Source: Tetracladium setigerum (Eukaryota > Ascomycota > Leotiomycetes > Helotiales). Taken from it: a stretch of 64,000 bases of DNA. Below, in pieces: positions 1 to 11,404 of the stretch. The notes beneath the pieces are model-generated. The model had not been told where the DNA came from, did no database searches, and saw only the letters and a program-made list of their open reading frames with translations. Made by a program: the position numbers and the translations under genes. Every line of letters starts with the position of its first letter. Within the stretch, counting starts at the first letter, position 1. The stretch spans positions 2,666,001 through 2,730,000 of the forward strand of contig PZJY01000005.1 of assembly GCA_031472005.1 (NCBI GenBank), given 5' to 3'.

Positions 1-247
1 CCCGAAAGTCCGACTGGTAACAGTCTTTGGGCGGAAAAGTCAGGCTTCGGCCGACTCACAAACGATAAGCTCTTTGTTCTTGATCATAGGTAGATGAGAA
101 TTTGGAAGACGCCAATGATATCTAATCGAAGATATCACGATATAACGTTTCATTTTGAAATTCTTGCTCCTGGAACCGATTTATCGTTGTTACTTTCACC
201 ACAAACTACAACTTTTCATACAAAGACAACAAACCGGATCTTACATC

Positions 248-1925
248 ATGGGTGCAAACTCGGGCAATTATCCTCGCGTACAACTCCCACAGGGAATAAT
301 TATTGGTCGCACCTTGAGTGAGAAATTGCCTCGGCCAGTCGATGCTTTTCGAGGTATACCTTACGCTCTTCCTCCCACAGGTGATCGTCGATTTCGACCA
401 GCAAAAAGAGTCCAGCCTAATCCTGGTACGGAGGTTGATGCTTCTCAATATGGCCCTGCTTCTCCTGGCAAACAACTCATCTCAAATGGCCAACAAGTCG
501 CGTACAGTGAGGATTGTCTTACTTTAAATATATTTCGACCAGCCAGCGAACCAAGAAGTACTTCTTCGAATCTTCTACCAGTAGCTGTGTATATCCATGG
601 CGGAGCTTTCAATCGGGGAACTGCTTCTATGCACAACACCGCATCAATGGTGGCGTGGTCAGATCGCCCATTTCTTGCAGTATCCTTCAACTACCGACTT
701 GGGGCACTTGGGTTCCTACCATCTTCGGCAATAGCTAAAGAAGGATCTCTCAATCTGGGTCTCAGAGACCAGATACTTGTGCTCGAATGGATAAGAGACA
801 ATATCGTCGAGTTTAGCGGCAATCCAAATTCAGTGACGCTGATTGGAGTTTCCGCAGGTGCTCATTCTGTTAGTGTTCCAGACTTTACTTGAGATTTACG
901 ACGTATATTAATACTTTGTGTAGATTGGCCATCACTTGATGAACTATACGGAACATCAAGCGCCTCTTTTCCACCGAGTCGTGATCGAATCTGGAGCACC
1001 AACCTCACGTGCGGTGCGCCATTACGATGCAGACATACATGAAGCACAATTCCAAGATTTACTGCGAGAAGTCGAATGTCCCGATGACTTACCTGACGCT
1101 GAGATCGTTCCATTCCTGAGATCGGTCTCGTTTGAAAGAATGACTGCGGCGCAAATTGCCGTCTTTGACAAATATAGTCCCTCGTTAAGATGGGCTTTCC
1201 AACCAGCCATCGATGGAGAGATTATCCCCAGGTCTCCACTCCAAACTTGGAAGTCTGGTAGGTGGCACAAGGTTCCTATCATGACTGGCTTCACTCGAAA
1301 TGAAGGGTCTTTGTACGTCAACAAGGACATCAACACGTCTGCCGAATTTACGAATTTCTTCACTGAGCTTCTTTCCGAGCACGAAGAGAGGCACGTTGCA
1401 GCCATCGAGACTACATATCCCGATCCCCTGGAATCAACGAACATGCTGTACAAAGAGGATAGGGAAGGAGTGGGCAAACAGTTCAAGCGTACAGAAGCTG
1501 CGTACGCCAATTATGCCTATCAAGCCCCAGTCCGGCAAACAGCAGAATTTGCTGCCGCAGCGGGAGTGCCTACGTACTTGTTTCAATGGGCGTTGGAAAG
1601 TTCGGTAATAGAAGGAGCAAGACATGCGGATAATATGCGCTACGAGACCTGTGATCCCAGCGTCATGATCATTTCTCCTGCACTTGCAACACTTGCGAGA
1701 AGCTTGAACGCATACATGGCAGGATTTATTACAGATGGTGACCCAAACGTTGCGAGGACCGCTCTTCTGGAGATGCCACAATGGGAACCCTATGTCGTTG
1801 AATCGCCCCGAGCAATGGTGTTCGGGTTGGATAACAAGGAGCTCGTCGGGGAAGGCCCGGGACCGCTGCCCAGGTCATGGATGATACTTGGGCCAAGAAG
1901 GAGTCGGAGTTCTGGTGGGGTATAG
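248..1925 (+). CDS. Type-B carboxylesterase (alpha/beta hydrolase)
   Basis: Carboxylesterase/cholinesterase-family hydrolase of about 540 residues that should cleave carboxylic esters; the natural substrate is unknown. Two exons, 248-868 and 924-1925; the 55-bp intron (GTTAGT...TAG) joins GVSAGAHS to IGHHLMNY. Visible family marks are FRGIPYA near the N-terminus, SEDCLTLNIF, the oxyanion loop HGGAF, nucleophile Ser202 in G-V-S-A-G, probable acidic residue Glu334 in TRNEGS and probable His441 in ARHADN. ATG 248 is preferred to an in-frame upstream ATG at 155 because the family starts shortly before the QGxIxG segment. No clear signal peptide, so probably intracellular. Family assignment is firm; substrate is not inferable. 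Confidence 0.9.
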
Positions 1926-2433
1926 TAGGAAAGTCTTCGAATTGAAGCAAGTTTCCTTGACGTATATTATCAATCACTTGACTATTGTCAACCACTGCTA
2001 CATAGATCAAAAGCAGGAAAGTCTTGGGCCAAACCGTAGATTGTATTAAATACAAATCAATGGTGACCCGCCGTTGATTTCACCGTTGCAGTGAGTCTTA
2101 TTGCACAAAATAAACGTAGGTTTGTCTGAATCACTTGGTTTCGTTGTATCCTGTGTTGCTTAAGTTTTAAGCAACCGACAATGTTTCTTACAGACGTGGA
2201 GATCATTAGAAAACAGGCCAGATAAGTGATTTCATAGAGAGATGCAGAGGCGAGGCTCTAATTTGAGTCCGCCCGCGAATCAAATGAGATATGTTGTAGG
2301 ATCAACAAAAAAGACTGAAAAGAAGTTGTTCGATGAGTTTTCTCATCATCTGTAGAACACAATCATAGCAACCGCACTGTGAATAGCGGGGAACAAGAAG
2401 TTTTATTCAATAATTATGGTCAATTAACTAAAA
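1926..2433. other. Intergenic, convergent gene ends
   Basis: This stretch lies between two convergent genes and should hold both 3' untranslated regions. I see no ORF with family features, RNA gene or repeat. Confidence 0.6.
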
Positions 2434-3243
2434 TCACACATCACCGAAAGCAACTTGCTTTTCGGTAACACGTTTGATCATTTCCTGGTTGTACAAATCC
2501 GCCTCCTCGTTGAACCATTCTCGGTGCTCCTTAATATGCTGGGGTACTTCCTCTACTCTATTGTACGCGCTTGGGATAGGTTCACCAAGCTGTTCCACCA
2601 AAGGAATATAACCCGACCAAACGCTGTCTCTGACGGCGTTATTTTCAAGATCAACATCTGCATCTGCTGGTGGTCCTGCCCGAACCTTTCCACTGCCACT
2701 TTCCACACGAACGCGAAGGATTTGTGTTTGCACCATCTCGTTGGCGTTGGGCGGCATCCGAGTATTCTTCCACCTCCCCGAAACGACTTTGTTTGTGATG
2801 AGTTCCAATGCCCATAGCTTTTCCGCGGGGTCCTCAACGACTGTGGCATAGCCAAACAAGGAAGCCGAGCGATAGTTACAAGAATGTGTGTATGCACTGA
2901 GGGCAAGAACGATCCCATCCACTTTGGAAACCGACACGCAGACCGGAAGTCCTCTGATTCCATCTGTCGTTGTGTCTCTCGCCAAGTTGGTCATTCTCGC
3001 AGAGATATAGCCGTGGATATAACAGTCCAGCGGCGCGTCCAAATCGGCACTTGGTCGCTCAAAGCTACCCATTGCTCCAATCATGGGTATTGTCGTTGGA
3101 AACATTGTTTTGGGATCCGGAACAAACGATACGTGAAGTGCCAGAGCTCGGTTGATTATTGTGTGAACGGTTTCCAGGTCGTACTTGGCTCTGATTTTGG
3201 CCAAGCGATTAATGGTGTTGTGAGGACCCTTGGGATACTCCAT
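2434..3243 (-). CDS. PNPOx-fold flavin-nucleotide-binding protein
   Basis: Single-exon protein of 269 residues, similar to the fungal pyridoxamine 5'-phosphate oxidase-like family (split-barrel, FMN-binding; Pyridox_ox_2/NimA-like). Characteristic parts are the N-terminal YPKGPHNTINRLAKIRAKYD, then HVSFVPDP, the middle YIHGYISARM, the strand GLPVCVSVSKVDGIVLA, HSCNYRSASLFG and the helical EKLWALELITNKVVSGRW. These are the positions that form the flavin pocket in the family. A redox or flavin-carrier role is likely, but no substrate can be named. The start at 3243 gives the conserved N-terminus directly. No signal peptide or membrane segment. Confidence 0.85.
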   Translation of the reverse strand: MEYPKGPHNTINRLAKIRAKYDLETVHTIINRALALHVSFVPDPKTMFPTTIPMIGAMGSFERPSADLDAPLDCYIHGYISARMTNLARDTTTDGIRGLPVCVSVSKVDGIVLALSAYTHSCNYRSASLFGYATVVEDPAEKLWALELITNKVVSGRWKNTRMPPNANEMVQTQILRVRVESGSGKVRAGPPADADVDLENNAVRDSVWSGYIPLVEQLGEPIPSAYNRVEEVPQHIKEHREWFNEEADLYNQEMIKRVTEKQVAFGDV

Positions 3244-3914
3244 TGCGGTCGTTCTGGTTGTTCCGAGGTGGGTGCTTCGCTTGTGATTATGAATATGGCT
3301 GTACTAATTCGATCGACAGTTGCGATAGAAAAGAGGATCCTTCTGACTGTGAGAGTTTGGAAGATATGTATGACTGAAGAGGTGCGTGATGAAAGAATTG
3401 ACAGCCAGTGTGTGGAGGTGCGTTTAGGATTGAAGGGTTGAGATCAGTGCTTGTTTATTTTGAACCCGCTCAAGGAAGGCTTAAATAGATATGCCAACTT
3501 AAGATGAAGTCTGTTAAAATCTCAAAAATCTCCTCCGTTAGTGCGATGTGTCGGTTAGTAGGAGTGTCGGGGTTGTCGGAGACTTCCCACTTATCGAAAC
3601 CGCCAAAATCCCTATTCCGTCCTAATGCGAAATCAGGTGTTGCCGATTCAGAAAGTCTATGACAAAGTTCTGACTCCTGCCAGACAGATAAGAGCTCGAC
3701 GATTACCTGAATAGTCTTGTCATATCTACTGTCACTGCGACCAGATTGATATTCGGATGGTGTTACAAACGATTGGTGGGTGTCTGCAAAGCGGCCAGAA
3801 CCAGACACAATTAATCACGTTACGACGTTTCGTGCAACAAAATTATTTGAATCACCATACATCAAAATGCCAAATTGACAATTGAACAAGACATAACAGC
3901 TATTTACTTGCATT
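3244..3914. other. Intergenic
   Basis: Upstream region of the flavin-binding protein and 3' flank of the transcription factor. A 112-codon reading frame on the minus strand (3470-3808) has no family features, and I do not call it. Confidence 0.5.
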
Positions 3915-6412
3915 CTATTGCGACGATATGCTGTCAACTTCGTCGCCTTTGCACATGTCACAAAGCTTGGCTTTGATATTAGGCGATACCCCACTATCAT
4001 CGATCCTACTTACTACTGCCGATAGTTCCTCCCTGGATTCTGGAGTAATACTCCCAGCTGGCTGTGCTCGTGACAAAGTGCCAGCTAACACGTCTAGGCA
4101 ATCTCGATAGGGCTCGGCATTTTGACATCTGTCTGCGAATATCGCAAGCAGCGCCGTACAATCCCGAATCGCGCGATCAATTGTATTCGTCATGGAAATC
4201 TTGCGGCACCAGACAATGTGTAAAATTGTTACGCCAACCTGAAATTGAAATAACATCTGCTACTATCAGTCTTCATTGATCTGGATGATTGGGATCGGGT
4301 TTACTGCTTTTGGTGAAGGGAAGGAGACCATGCAGCAGCAGCGTGGCAGAGTCAAAACTCACATCTATCCACGGTTTTGGTATTTGTCTCTTTTTCTGAA
4401 GAGCCCTAAACGTAGTACTTGCCTGACAGCATGCGTTGAGCAGATTATCTACGGTCGGAGACGTGATATCCGTGTCTACTGAGCTGTACAGAAGCACACG
4501 AGTGATATTTTCGACATGTTTTAGACCAAGATGACTTGAAAAGCCGTCAGTATTGGGCCGACTGATGATGTGAGTAAGCTTTCTTTGAAGAAGGAACGGA
4601 ATCGATCTGTTCAAACCTGTAAGCGTACAGCTTCTCGTTTTGAGCCCAGTCACCTATTGCCAGTTCCATTCTCGCCACGAAGTGAGGTATTTCTTGTTCT
4701 GGAAGTGTTTGCACTTCTCTCAGAATCTGTGATTGAAGGTGTCGAATGGTACACATGTGTGCAAAATAGCTGAGGTTGAAATCATACATAAGCCCGTCAG
4801 GGTGCGGTAGGTCCAGTGCCCAAGGCATAAGTAGTTGGGTTTCACTTCGGTATTCGTAAAGCGGTGATTTAATCCATTCCTCCGCTGGATACGATGGAAG
4901 ATGTAATGTGATAGCGACCATCTTGTCAATACTTCCATGACTGTTAGTCACGATACTTTTCCTTGGAAAATTTGTACAAGACTGTGAATGGAGCCCCAAA
5001 TTTCAAACGGGGTCATCAAGAAAGACTGTCATCGAGCTAATGGTTGGAGTAAAACAATTGTTCTTTGCAGTGTAAAGAGAGGTGACACGTACGCATAAGC
5101 ACATGACCAAGCCTTCACTTTCAGGCACATTTCTTCACTTCCATCATCAATAAGAGTATGGAATCTATGAAGAACAGCAAAGCGCATGACAACTCCCGTG
5201 ATATGCACAATTCTGGATGTACTCTCACCATGGAGAGCATATATGGTATATAGTAACATCGCTTGTAGCGCGTTTAACGGCCGTGTTGTAAAGTCTTCAA
5301 GGACTCCCTGCTCGGCCTGCGCCTCAAGCATTAGATTTCGGTGCTGACTGCGGCTAGTAAGGTCAAGTTTCGTTTCCTGAAGTAGGGACCCTGTCGCAAA
5401 GATCTAGTATGTGTCAAAAAAATTCTGAATAATTGCTTGAATGCAAGAAAGCTTATTTATCATTACCATTTTCACCAAAAAAGTCGTCCATCCGCGAGTC
5501 ATTGGTTCTGCAAGACTTGACCTGGTTTTCCATTCCAAATATGCTTCGCTGCATTCCGCCACGCTGAGGAAGGGATATCTGGGATGAATGACCTCAAAAT
5601 AGGTTTGAAAATAGGAAGCTCCCTCGCTACTTGAGACCTTAGCACCGGTAAGTGCCCGGGTCACATTGCTAGGGTTGAACGAACGTCCCGAAGCTGCATT
5701 ATTTCCTCCTCCAGAGGGAATACTTGATGCTGAGCCAGCGACAGAGATTGAACTATCAGGATGTATTGGAAACAGTATATCATACTGATCGGGCACAACT
5801 GATATGTACGATAAGTCATCTGACGGGATTTCATGCTGTAAAGAAGGTATCTGCCATGATCCAGGATTCGAGAAAAAGCTCGCTTGGGTAAGGCTCTCGA
5901 CAGGAGGAGTTTCAAAGGATTGAGTTTGATGCTCATAATTTTGGCTCGAGCCTGTGAGTGTGCGTGACTGCTGGAGACGTCCTTCGAGCTCGGCTACATG
6001 GTCTTCCAGCGACTTGACGTACGCAGCAGGAAATGTTGCTAACACATCATTACTTGCAGGAATACACTCTATCGACAGTTAGTGTCAACGTCCTTCAAAA
6101 GTATTGCACAATAATAAAATAAATAGTTGTTTCATTGACAAATCAATGCTAACCAGGAAGGCTCAAAATAGCAAACTTTCACACAGAGATAATAGTTCCC
6201 GACTGACTTCACCCCATGTGACTGGATAATTTATCTTGTCAAAAAAAGAAAACAATCATTTAAGCTTACCTACCTACTTGAGCTTGAGTGCAATTCTTGC
6301 ACGAAGGCTCCTGAGAGTCACAGCGTTGCTTGCGCGATCTACATCGATGACAAGCACGCTTCTGTCGAGGGCGACTCCGTGGGTTCGGCGGGATTTCTGT
6401 TTGCTGACTCAT
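3915..6412 (-). CDS. Zn2Cys6 fungal transcription factor
   Basis: Nuclear DNA-binding regulator reconstructed as six exons: 6412-6274, 6068-5467, 5403-5093, 4931-4617, 4561-4363 and 4238-3915 (629 residues). The binuclear zinc cluster has Cys21, 24, 31, 38, 41 and 48; the sixth Cys comes from exon 2 and fixes the first splice (TQAQ-VECIPA). A short coiled coil follows (SLEDHVAELEGRL). Exons 3-5 carry the fungal-specific regulatory domain (VKMIFATGSLLQ, AYAIDKMVAITLHLPS). The exon 4 acceptor could lie 9 bases earlier (4940). All junctions keep frame without corrections. An upstream ATG (6617) opens a frame that overlaps the start. Its targets are unknown, and the neighbours do not suggest a pathway. 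Confidence 0.85.
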
Positions 6413-6795
6413 TTTGTGATTGCTGAGAATTAATCGCAAGAGAGTGGACAAAGTGCAATTGCAGAAGTATGAAAACAAAAGCCAGAGAATCTGGGATCCC
6501 TACTTGGTTCGATGTCAGGGTCACTAGCGGTGCTTTAGCGCTATGTAGCTGGTCCATCCCACCTTGCGCTTGAGAAAGTGGACTAATGCTCACATGACTT
6601 TCTTCATGAACTTCCATTTTATCCCACTCTTCCTATTAGTATACTAACTTGTTAAAACTTAAGGTGCCTTAAGTAGGTACCTATTTAGATAGGTATCCAG
6701 GAAAGTAGGAATCGACGTTCTTTCAACGACATGATATGAACAGAGCATCATTTGATTGATGTATATGTATTTATTTGTTCGACTACCATGCCTAT
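6413..6795. other. Leader of the regulator plus ABC gene 3' flank
   Basis: The minus-strand leader of the zinc-cluster gene holds an upstream reading frame (6617-6339) that runs past the main start codon. The rest is AT-rich flank. Confidence 0.5.
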
Positions 6796-8848
6796 CTACA
6801 TCCCCCAAATCTCATTCCACCTCCTATAATCTCCCTCAATCGGCCCATCCAACCTCCCAAACCTCGCTGGCTCCCCCGTATTCGCTTCAGGCAAACAAAT
6901 CCACTCCCTGATACTCCCCGGAATCTCTTCTCTCACATGACTGATACATAGAAGAGCTTGCCTCTCATTCAAACCCGTCACCTTGACATTCCCAGCCTTG
7001 GCAATCTCAGATTCAACAATTATTGCTTTTCCAAACTTGTCTTCAGAGAGTTGCTTCGTTTCGCCATGGGCGAGGAATAAGAGACAGCGATCACGAACGC
7101 CGTCGTCCATGCCACTGAATGCTTCGTCGAGAATGACGAGATCGGGATTCTTGATTGTTGCGCGGAGAAAGAGAGCTACTCGCTGGGCGGAGAATGGCAA
7201 GCCACCAAAGGAGAGGTCGTCTGCCCATTTCGTTTGGCCAGGTACAGTTGCAGAAGTGGTGGTAATAATGCGGAGGTCCTGCTCGAACCATCGAAGACAG
7301 GCGTCAACCTTTTCATGTGCGCTTTCATCCATTTCTGGACGTCCTCTAAATGTATCCGACCAAGCGTTTTCCAGAACTTGACGTAGACTCAAGAATCTTG
7401 GGATATGATTGTGGATTTCAGGACTTGAATGACCGATTCGAGATTGGATATCGAAAATTGAGACGCCGCGTTGTCCCTGTTCTGGTTTTCTAGAACGCCC
7501 AAAAAGCCTGATGGGCAAGGAGTATGTTTGAGGATGGTCGGAACAGATCAAGGACAGAATCGTGGTCTTTCCAGATCCATTGGGACCAAAGATTCCCCAT
7601 CTCTCACCTTGTCGTATCTTCCACCAAAGGCCTTTCCTTTGTGTGCCATTGACTCTTTGCTCCCAGTTTCCAAGCACGGCTTTGGACTTGTATGCTACAA
7701 CAGCTCCCTCCATCTCTACTAGAGGTTCACCGATGATCCTTGGTGAAGTATCATGCAGAGCATATCCGTCACGGCTTAAAGGTATATCTTTTTTCGCACT
7801 TGTCATCCCCGATTCATTATCAAGATATGCCTCTCTCTCGACGATGCCATCTTTGGTAAGAATCCGCCCGACCTCTTTCATTGTATGGAGTGGAAAGTCC
7901 GCAACGACCTCCTGCTTTCCAGCCTCAATCGCCTCGGCCCTTTCATGAAGATCTCGAAGAAGCGTCTCCTTTGGACCCATAGACCCAATCTCACAATTCC
8001 CTTTCAGGAAAATCAAATGTGTAATCCAATCTGGTATGGGATCTTGCGGACGAAGAGAAAGCACCAATCTCGGAGCACTCGCTTTCGCCAATCCCTCCAA
8101 TAACGGACTCAACCTCAACAACGTAGGAGGATCTAACCCCATGAACGGTTCATCGAGTAGCAAAACCTCTGGATTTCCCAGCAAAGCTTTCGCAATCCTC
8201 GCGCGTCTCGTCTGCCCATTGCTCAGATTCGAGACAGGCATATCAATCAAATCCTCCAACCTCAGATCCAAAACAACTCTCCGCAAGCTCTCAGTAGAGA
8301 TTGAATAACCGTCGATATTCTGTGACGGGTTCAACTCCGTATTTCCTAGCAGATAGTCTCGAACACTCCAATCCGTATCCTCCCTCCTGGACTCATACCT
8401 CGCACTGAGATACGACGTCTGCGGCGCGCTACTAGAACCAATGCCTTGCTCCCCATCAAATCCCACATACTGAATCGCGGTCCTCACATTCCGTAACCTT
8501 GGATCCTTCTCCTCAATCTCCTTGCTCTCCAAATAAGGAAACGAAATGGCAGTCGGTGGTATACATAAATGCTTCCCCCTCAGAATTTGCAAAAACGTCG
8601 TCTTGCCCGCGGAACTAGGTCCAATTATCGCCCAAACTTCGGCGTGGTCGAGGAGAACGAGTCGAGCACGAAAGGAAGGTTGGGGAAGAGAGGTGGATTA
8701 TTCTTCTTGGATGTGCCGAGCAGGGAGTTCGGGTGATGGCGGTAAAATGTGCCATTCTGAATACGAATTATGGGGGTTTTTGAATTGTGGTGGCATAATT
8801 TTGTCGTCTTGAAATTTGTTGAAGGCAATTGATTGTTGTCCTTCGCAT
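6796..8848 (-). CDS. Twin-cassette ABC ATPase (yeast YDR061W-like), two apparent frameshifts
   Basis: Soluble protein with two ABC ATPase cassettes and no membrane spans, resembling the fungal YDR061W/ModF-like group of unknown role. Cassette 1: Walker A GPSSAGKTTFLQ (near 8620), signature LSNGQTRRARIA, Walker B EVLLLDEPFMGLD. Cassette 2: Walker A FGPNGSGKTTILSL, signature region LSFGGLPFSAQRVA, Walker B DLVILDEAFSGMDD. The N-terminus from ATG 8848 (MRRTTINCLQQISRRQNYAT) looks like a mitochondrial presequence. The frame is interrupted twice near the 5' end, at a 5-base run (8772-8776) and at 8631-8636. One base added at each gives a continuous 684-residue protein (2055 nt). It is divergent from UMP1, with about 300 bp between the starts. 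Confidence 0.8.
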
Positions 8849-9148
8849 TTTGGCGGATTTGCTTTGGCCGCCATATTGAGTGAGAGTGTGTGACTGGGGA
8901 GGGGCTCTGTTTGTCACTTTTGGTGGTGATGCGGAACTGCTGGTGGAGCTCTGGGGATGCAGAAAGCGCGCTAGTGAGGAGCTTCCGCGTCTGCTTTGTG
9001 CCTGGGACGCAACTTCAACTTTGGTGATGCGACAGAGAGCTTCACCTGAACCACAACAACACACAACAAGAAACCCAACACCGCCATCCCTTGATCAACT
9101 CTACCTCCTTATCTACCAAAACCCTTTCATACATCAAATACGCCCATC
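8849..9148. promoter_or_regulatory. Shared divergent promoter, ABC gene and UMP1
   Basis: A 300-bp gap between two divergent start codons, so it must contain both promoters. I see no clear TATA box. Confidence 0.4.
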
Positions 9149-9743
9149 ATGGTAAGCTCCCCTTTCCAGACGCTTGCGCGGCTGCACCTCGCAGAACATG
9201 TTCCATGTCCAGAACAGCCTCAGCCTTCGATTGCCTCTCTCTCTCATTCAAACATTCAAATACCTATCTAACTACCACCCACCAGTCCCTCCGAATCGTC
9301 CCCCAAACCGGCCACACAACCACCCACTCCCACCTCGCAACCCACTCAATCGGTGCTCCCTCCGCCCCAGGTGTGCACGACACCCTCCGCGCAGGCGTCG
9401 GTCCCACGACCTCCACCTTCTCCAAAACCACCCCAGACTCAACACACCCCTCGAACAGCGTCTCAAGAACTGGGAAGCCACCCAAGACGCCCTCAAGATG
9501 GAAGGACTCCGCCGCACATTCGGAATCGCCGAGCCCATCCGTCGAGGCATGGAGTTGAAGATTACGCAGAATGGGGAGTGGAGACCACTGGTGTTGGGAG
9601 GCAGTGAGAGGAGTGTTCATGAGGATATTTTGAAGGGGAGGGATACGATGATTGATTGGGAGGATGTGTTTAAGGGGGATGAATTGAGGAGTTTGCCTGG
9701 GTTTCACGAGGAGGTTGAGAGGAAGGTTAGGATGGCTCAGTAG
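9149..9743 (+). CDS. UMP1: Proteasome maturation factor UMP1, one apparent frameshift
   Basis: Chaperone that assists assembly and maturation of the 20S proteasome core and is degraded as its first substrate (known of the family). Exon 1 is only the ATG (9149-9151). A 134-bp intron (9152-9285) joins it to SLRIVPQTGHTTTHS. Diagnostic segments are GAPSAPGVHDTLR and, after the break, LKNWEATQDALKMEGLRRTF, GIAEPIRRGMELKI, GEWRPLVLGG and HEDILKGRD. The frame is lost at a C4 run (9447-9450); one more C gives 153 residues, close to the 148 of yeast Ump1. In such a conserved housekeeping gene the break is most likely a data error. Confidence 0.9.
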
Positions 9744-10356
9744 ATTGAGGGCATGGGGATTTGATGGAGGGGGAGGGAGGAAGGGAGTTTTGATGCCAGG
9801 TTGATGCTAGGATGATGGATGGATGGAGAAGACCATGGCCTGTAATATCAATCATAGAAGTTATGGCGTTGATGGCTTTGGCTGAAGCATGGAATGACAT
9901 AATTGCTAGCACGATACTGTTCCTTACGTGAAATGCTTGGGCCAGAGCTTAATTGCATGCAAGGACAAAACTACAAACATGCATCGAGAACGATGCCATT
10001 GAGAAGCGTGTTACATCAATTATGAAATTCTGAAGGAGAATGCATTCTATCCAGCCCATCTTCCAGTTATGATCTCATGAACGCTATACACCACAGCATC
10101 AAATGCAGATGTATGCTGTTGTTGTGACTACCTATACACACGCCCTCTCTCCCTTTCTCTGTGCACCCCTCTCTCTTCCGCCCCTGCCTGTATATGTCAC
10201 AGGTGATAAAGTAATATAAAAACCGCTCTCAAATGAAAATCCGATAACGCCGATTTCGAGATCTGTCTGTCCTATTTCCCAGGTAAGGTCCGGAGAATGA
10301 TGATTCTCCAGATACTGTATCCAAATATAATCCATCGGCCTCGCACCTCACCACAC
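9744..10356. other. Intergenic, convergent gene ends
   Basis: 3' flanks of UMP1 and the ubiquitin-fold gene. It includes a pyrimidine-rich stretch around 10139-10190. No gene seen. Confidence 0.5.
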
Positions 10357-11404
10357 TCAAAGAATCACACATCTGCAACCTGCCGTCTCCTCGCCGTCGC
10401 CGCGATTGCCGCTGGATGATTTCCCCTTGGCGGCTTCTTCGTCGTCGACGATATCTTGCGGTCTGACGGTCATATGTACCACGTTTGCACCGTCGGCATT
10501 GAATCTACAATCTGCATGACAGAGCAACATGAATTAGCCAATGCCATTCATCCATACACAGACCAATGAGTAAGTGAACAAAACATACCTTTGAGAGGAG
10601 AACTATCATCCAGCAAGCGACCAAAGAAGATCAATCGAATGCTGCTCGGGCTGCTCGGTGCAGCTTCCCACTCCTCTCGCCACTCCCTCAGGATCAACTC
10701 CTTTAATGTGTAAACGCTGATGCTGAATGGATCCTTCTTGCCCCCCTCTGTCAATCCGGGTACCGTCACATTCCGCTTCGTCAGGTAGCGCTCATCAATC
10801 TTATATGGATGCCGTGCTCCAGACGTCAACAGCAATGTGATGATGAGGACCGGCCCTGCGTCGGGAGAAGCAGTCACCGCGGAAGCAGGATCGTCTGTAT
10901 TTGGGCGATGGCTACGGAATCTAATCTGGTAATTACGGGTGGGGATGATGTCGAGGTAGATGTCTCTTCGGTCGCAGATGTCGCCGCAACTGCAGGAGTA
11001 GTATTCGATGTTGATGAAACGGGATCCTTCGACTCGGTGGTCGCTGGTGGGATCGCAACACCACCAGTACTGGTCGATTGATCTGGTTTGTTCGACTCTC
11101 GACTGACACCTCCCTGCTCCTCCTCCTCTTCCGCAGCAGCGACGGGTTTCGACTTCGAAGCAGCGTCGGTGGCAGTAAATGAGGTGTCCATAGGGGAAGA
11201 GATGGGAATTGAAACGTCGCCGAGAAGACCCCCTCCTGTAGATGCCTGGCGTGTCGTCGTCGCGATGTCGGTCATCTCGATAGCGGTGGTGGTGGGATGA
11301 GAACCGGTATTCTTGTTGGATGCTGCTGCTGGCAGGGAGGCGGAGGTTGTAGATTGCGTCGTTCCATGCCCTGTCGTCGCAGTGGATTGGGTTGTCGTCG
11401 CCAT
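10357..11404 (-). CDS. Membrane-anchored ubiquitin-fold (UBL3/MUB-like) protein, one apparent frameshift
   Basis: About 323 residues in two exons (11404-10589 and 10511-10357; 77-bp intron). The N-terminal 150 residues are Ser/Thr/Ala-rich and disordered (MATTTQSTATTGHGTTQST). The C-terminal half is a ubiquitin-like domain of the UBL3/Rad60-SLD type: VLIITLLLTSGARHPYKIDE, PFSISVYTLKELILREW, SIRLIFFGRLLDDSSPLK, then NVVHMTVRPQ. The protein ends in CRCVIL, a CaaX box with final Leu that predicts geranylgeranylation, so it should sit on a membrane as plant MUBs and UBL3 do. The disordered part and the ubiquitin fold are in different frames; one base is missing somewhere in 10873-10960. With it, the exon lengths sum to 972 nt. 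Confidence 0.8.

Noticed and set aside
3470..3808. 112-codon minus-strand frame downstream of the zinc-cluster gene
   Set aside because: No family motif and no good start context; coding composition is not convincing.
9264..9707. Minus-strand frames opposite UMP1
   Set aside because: Antisense shadows of a well-recognised gene in GC-rich codons.
6796..9743. Frameshifts in the ABC gene and UMP1 as evidence of pseudogenes
   Set aside because: The same one-base pattern recurs in many conserved genes, so data error is the simpler reading.
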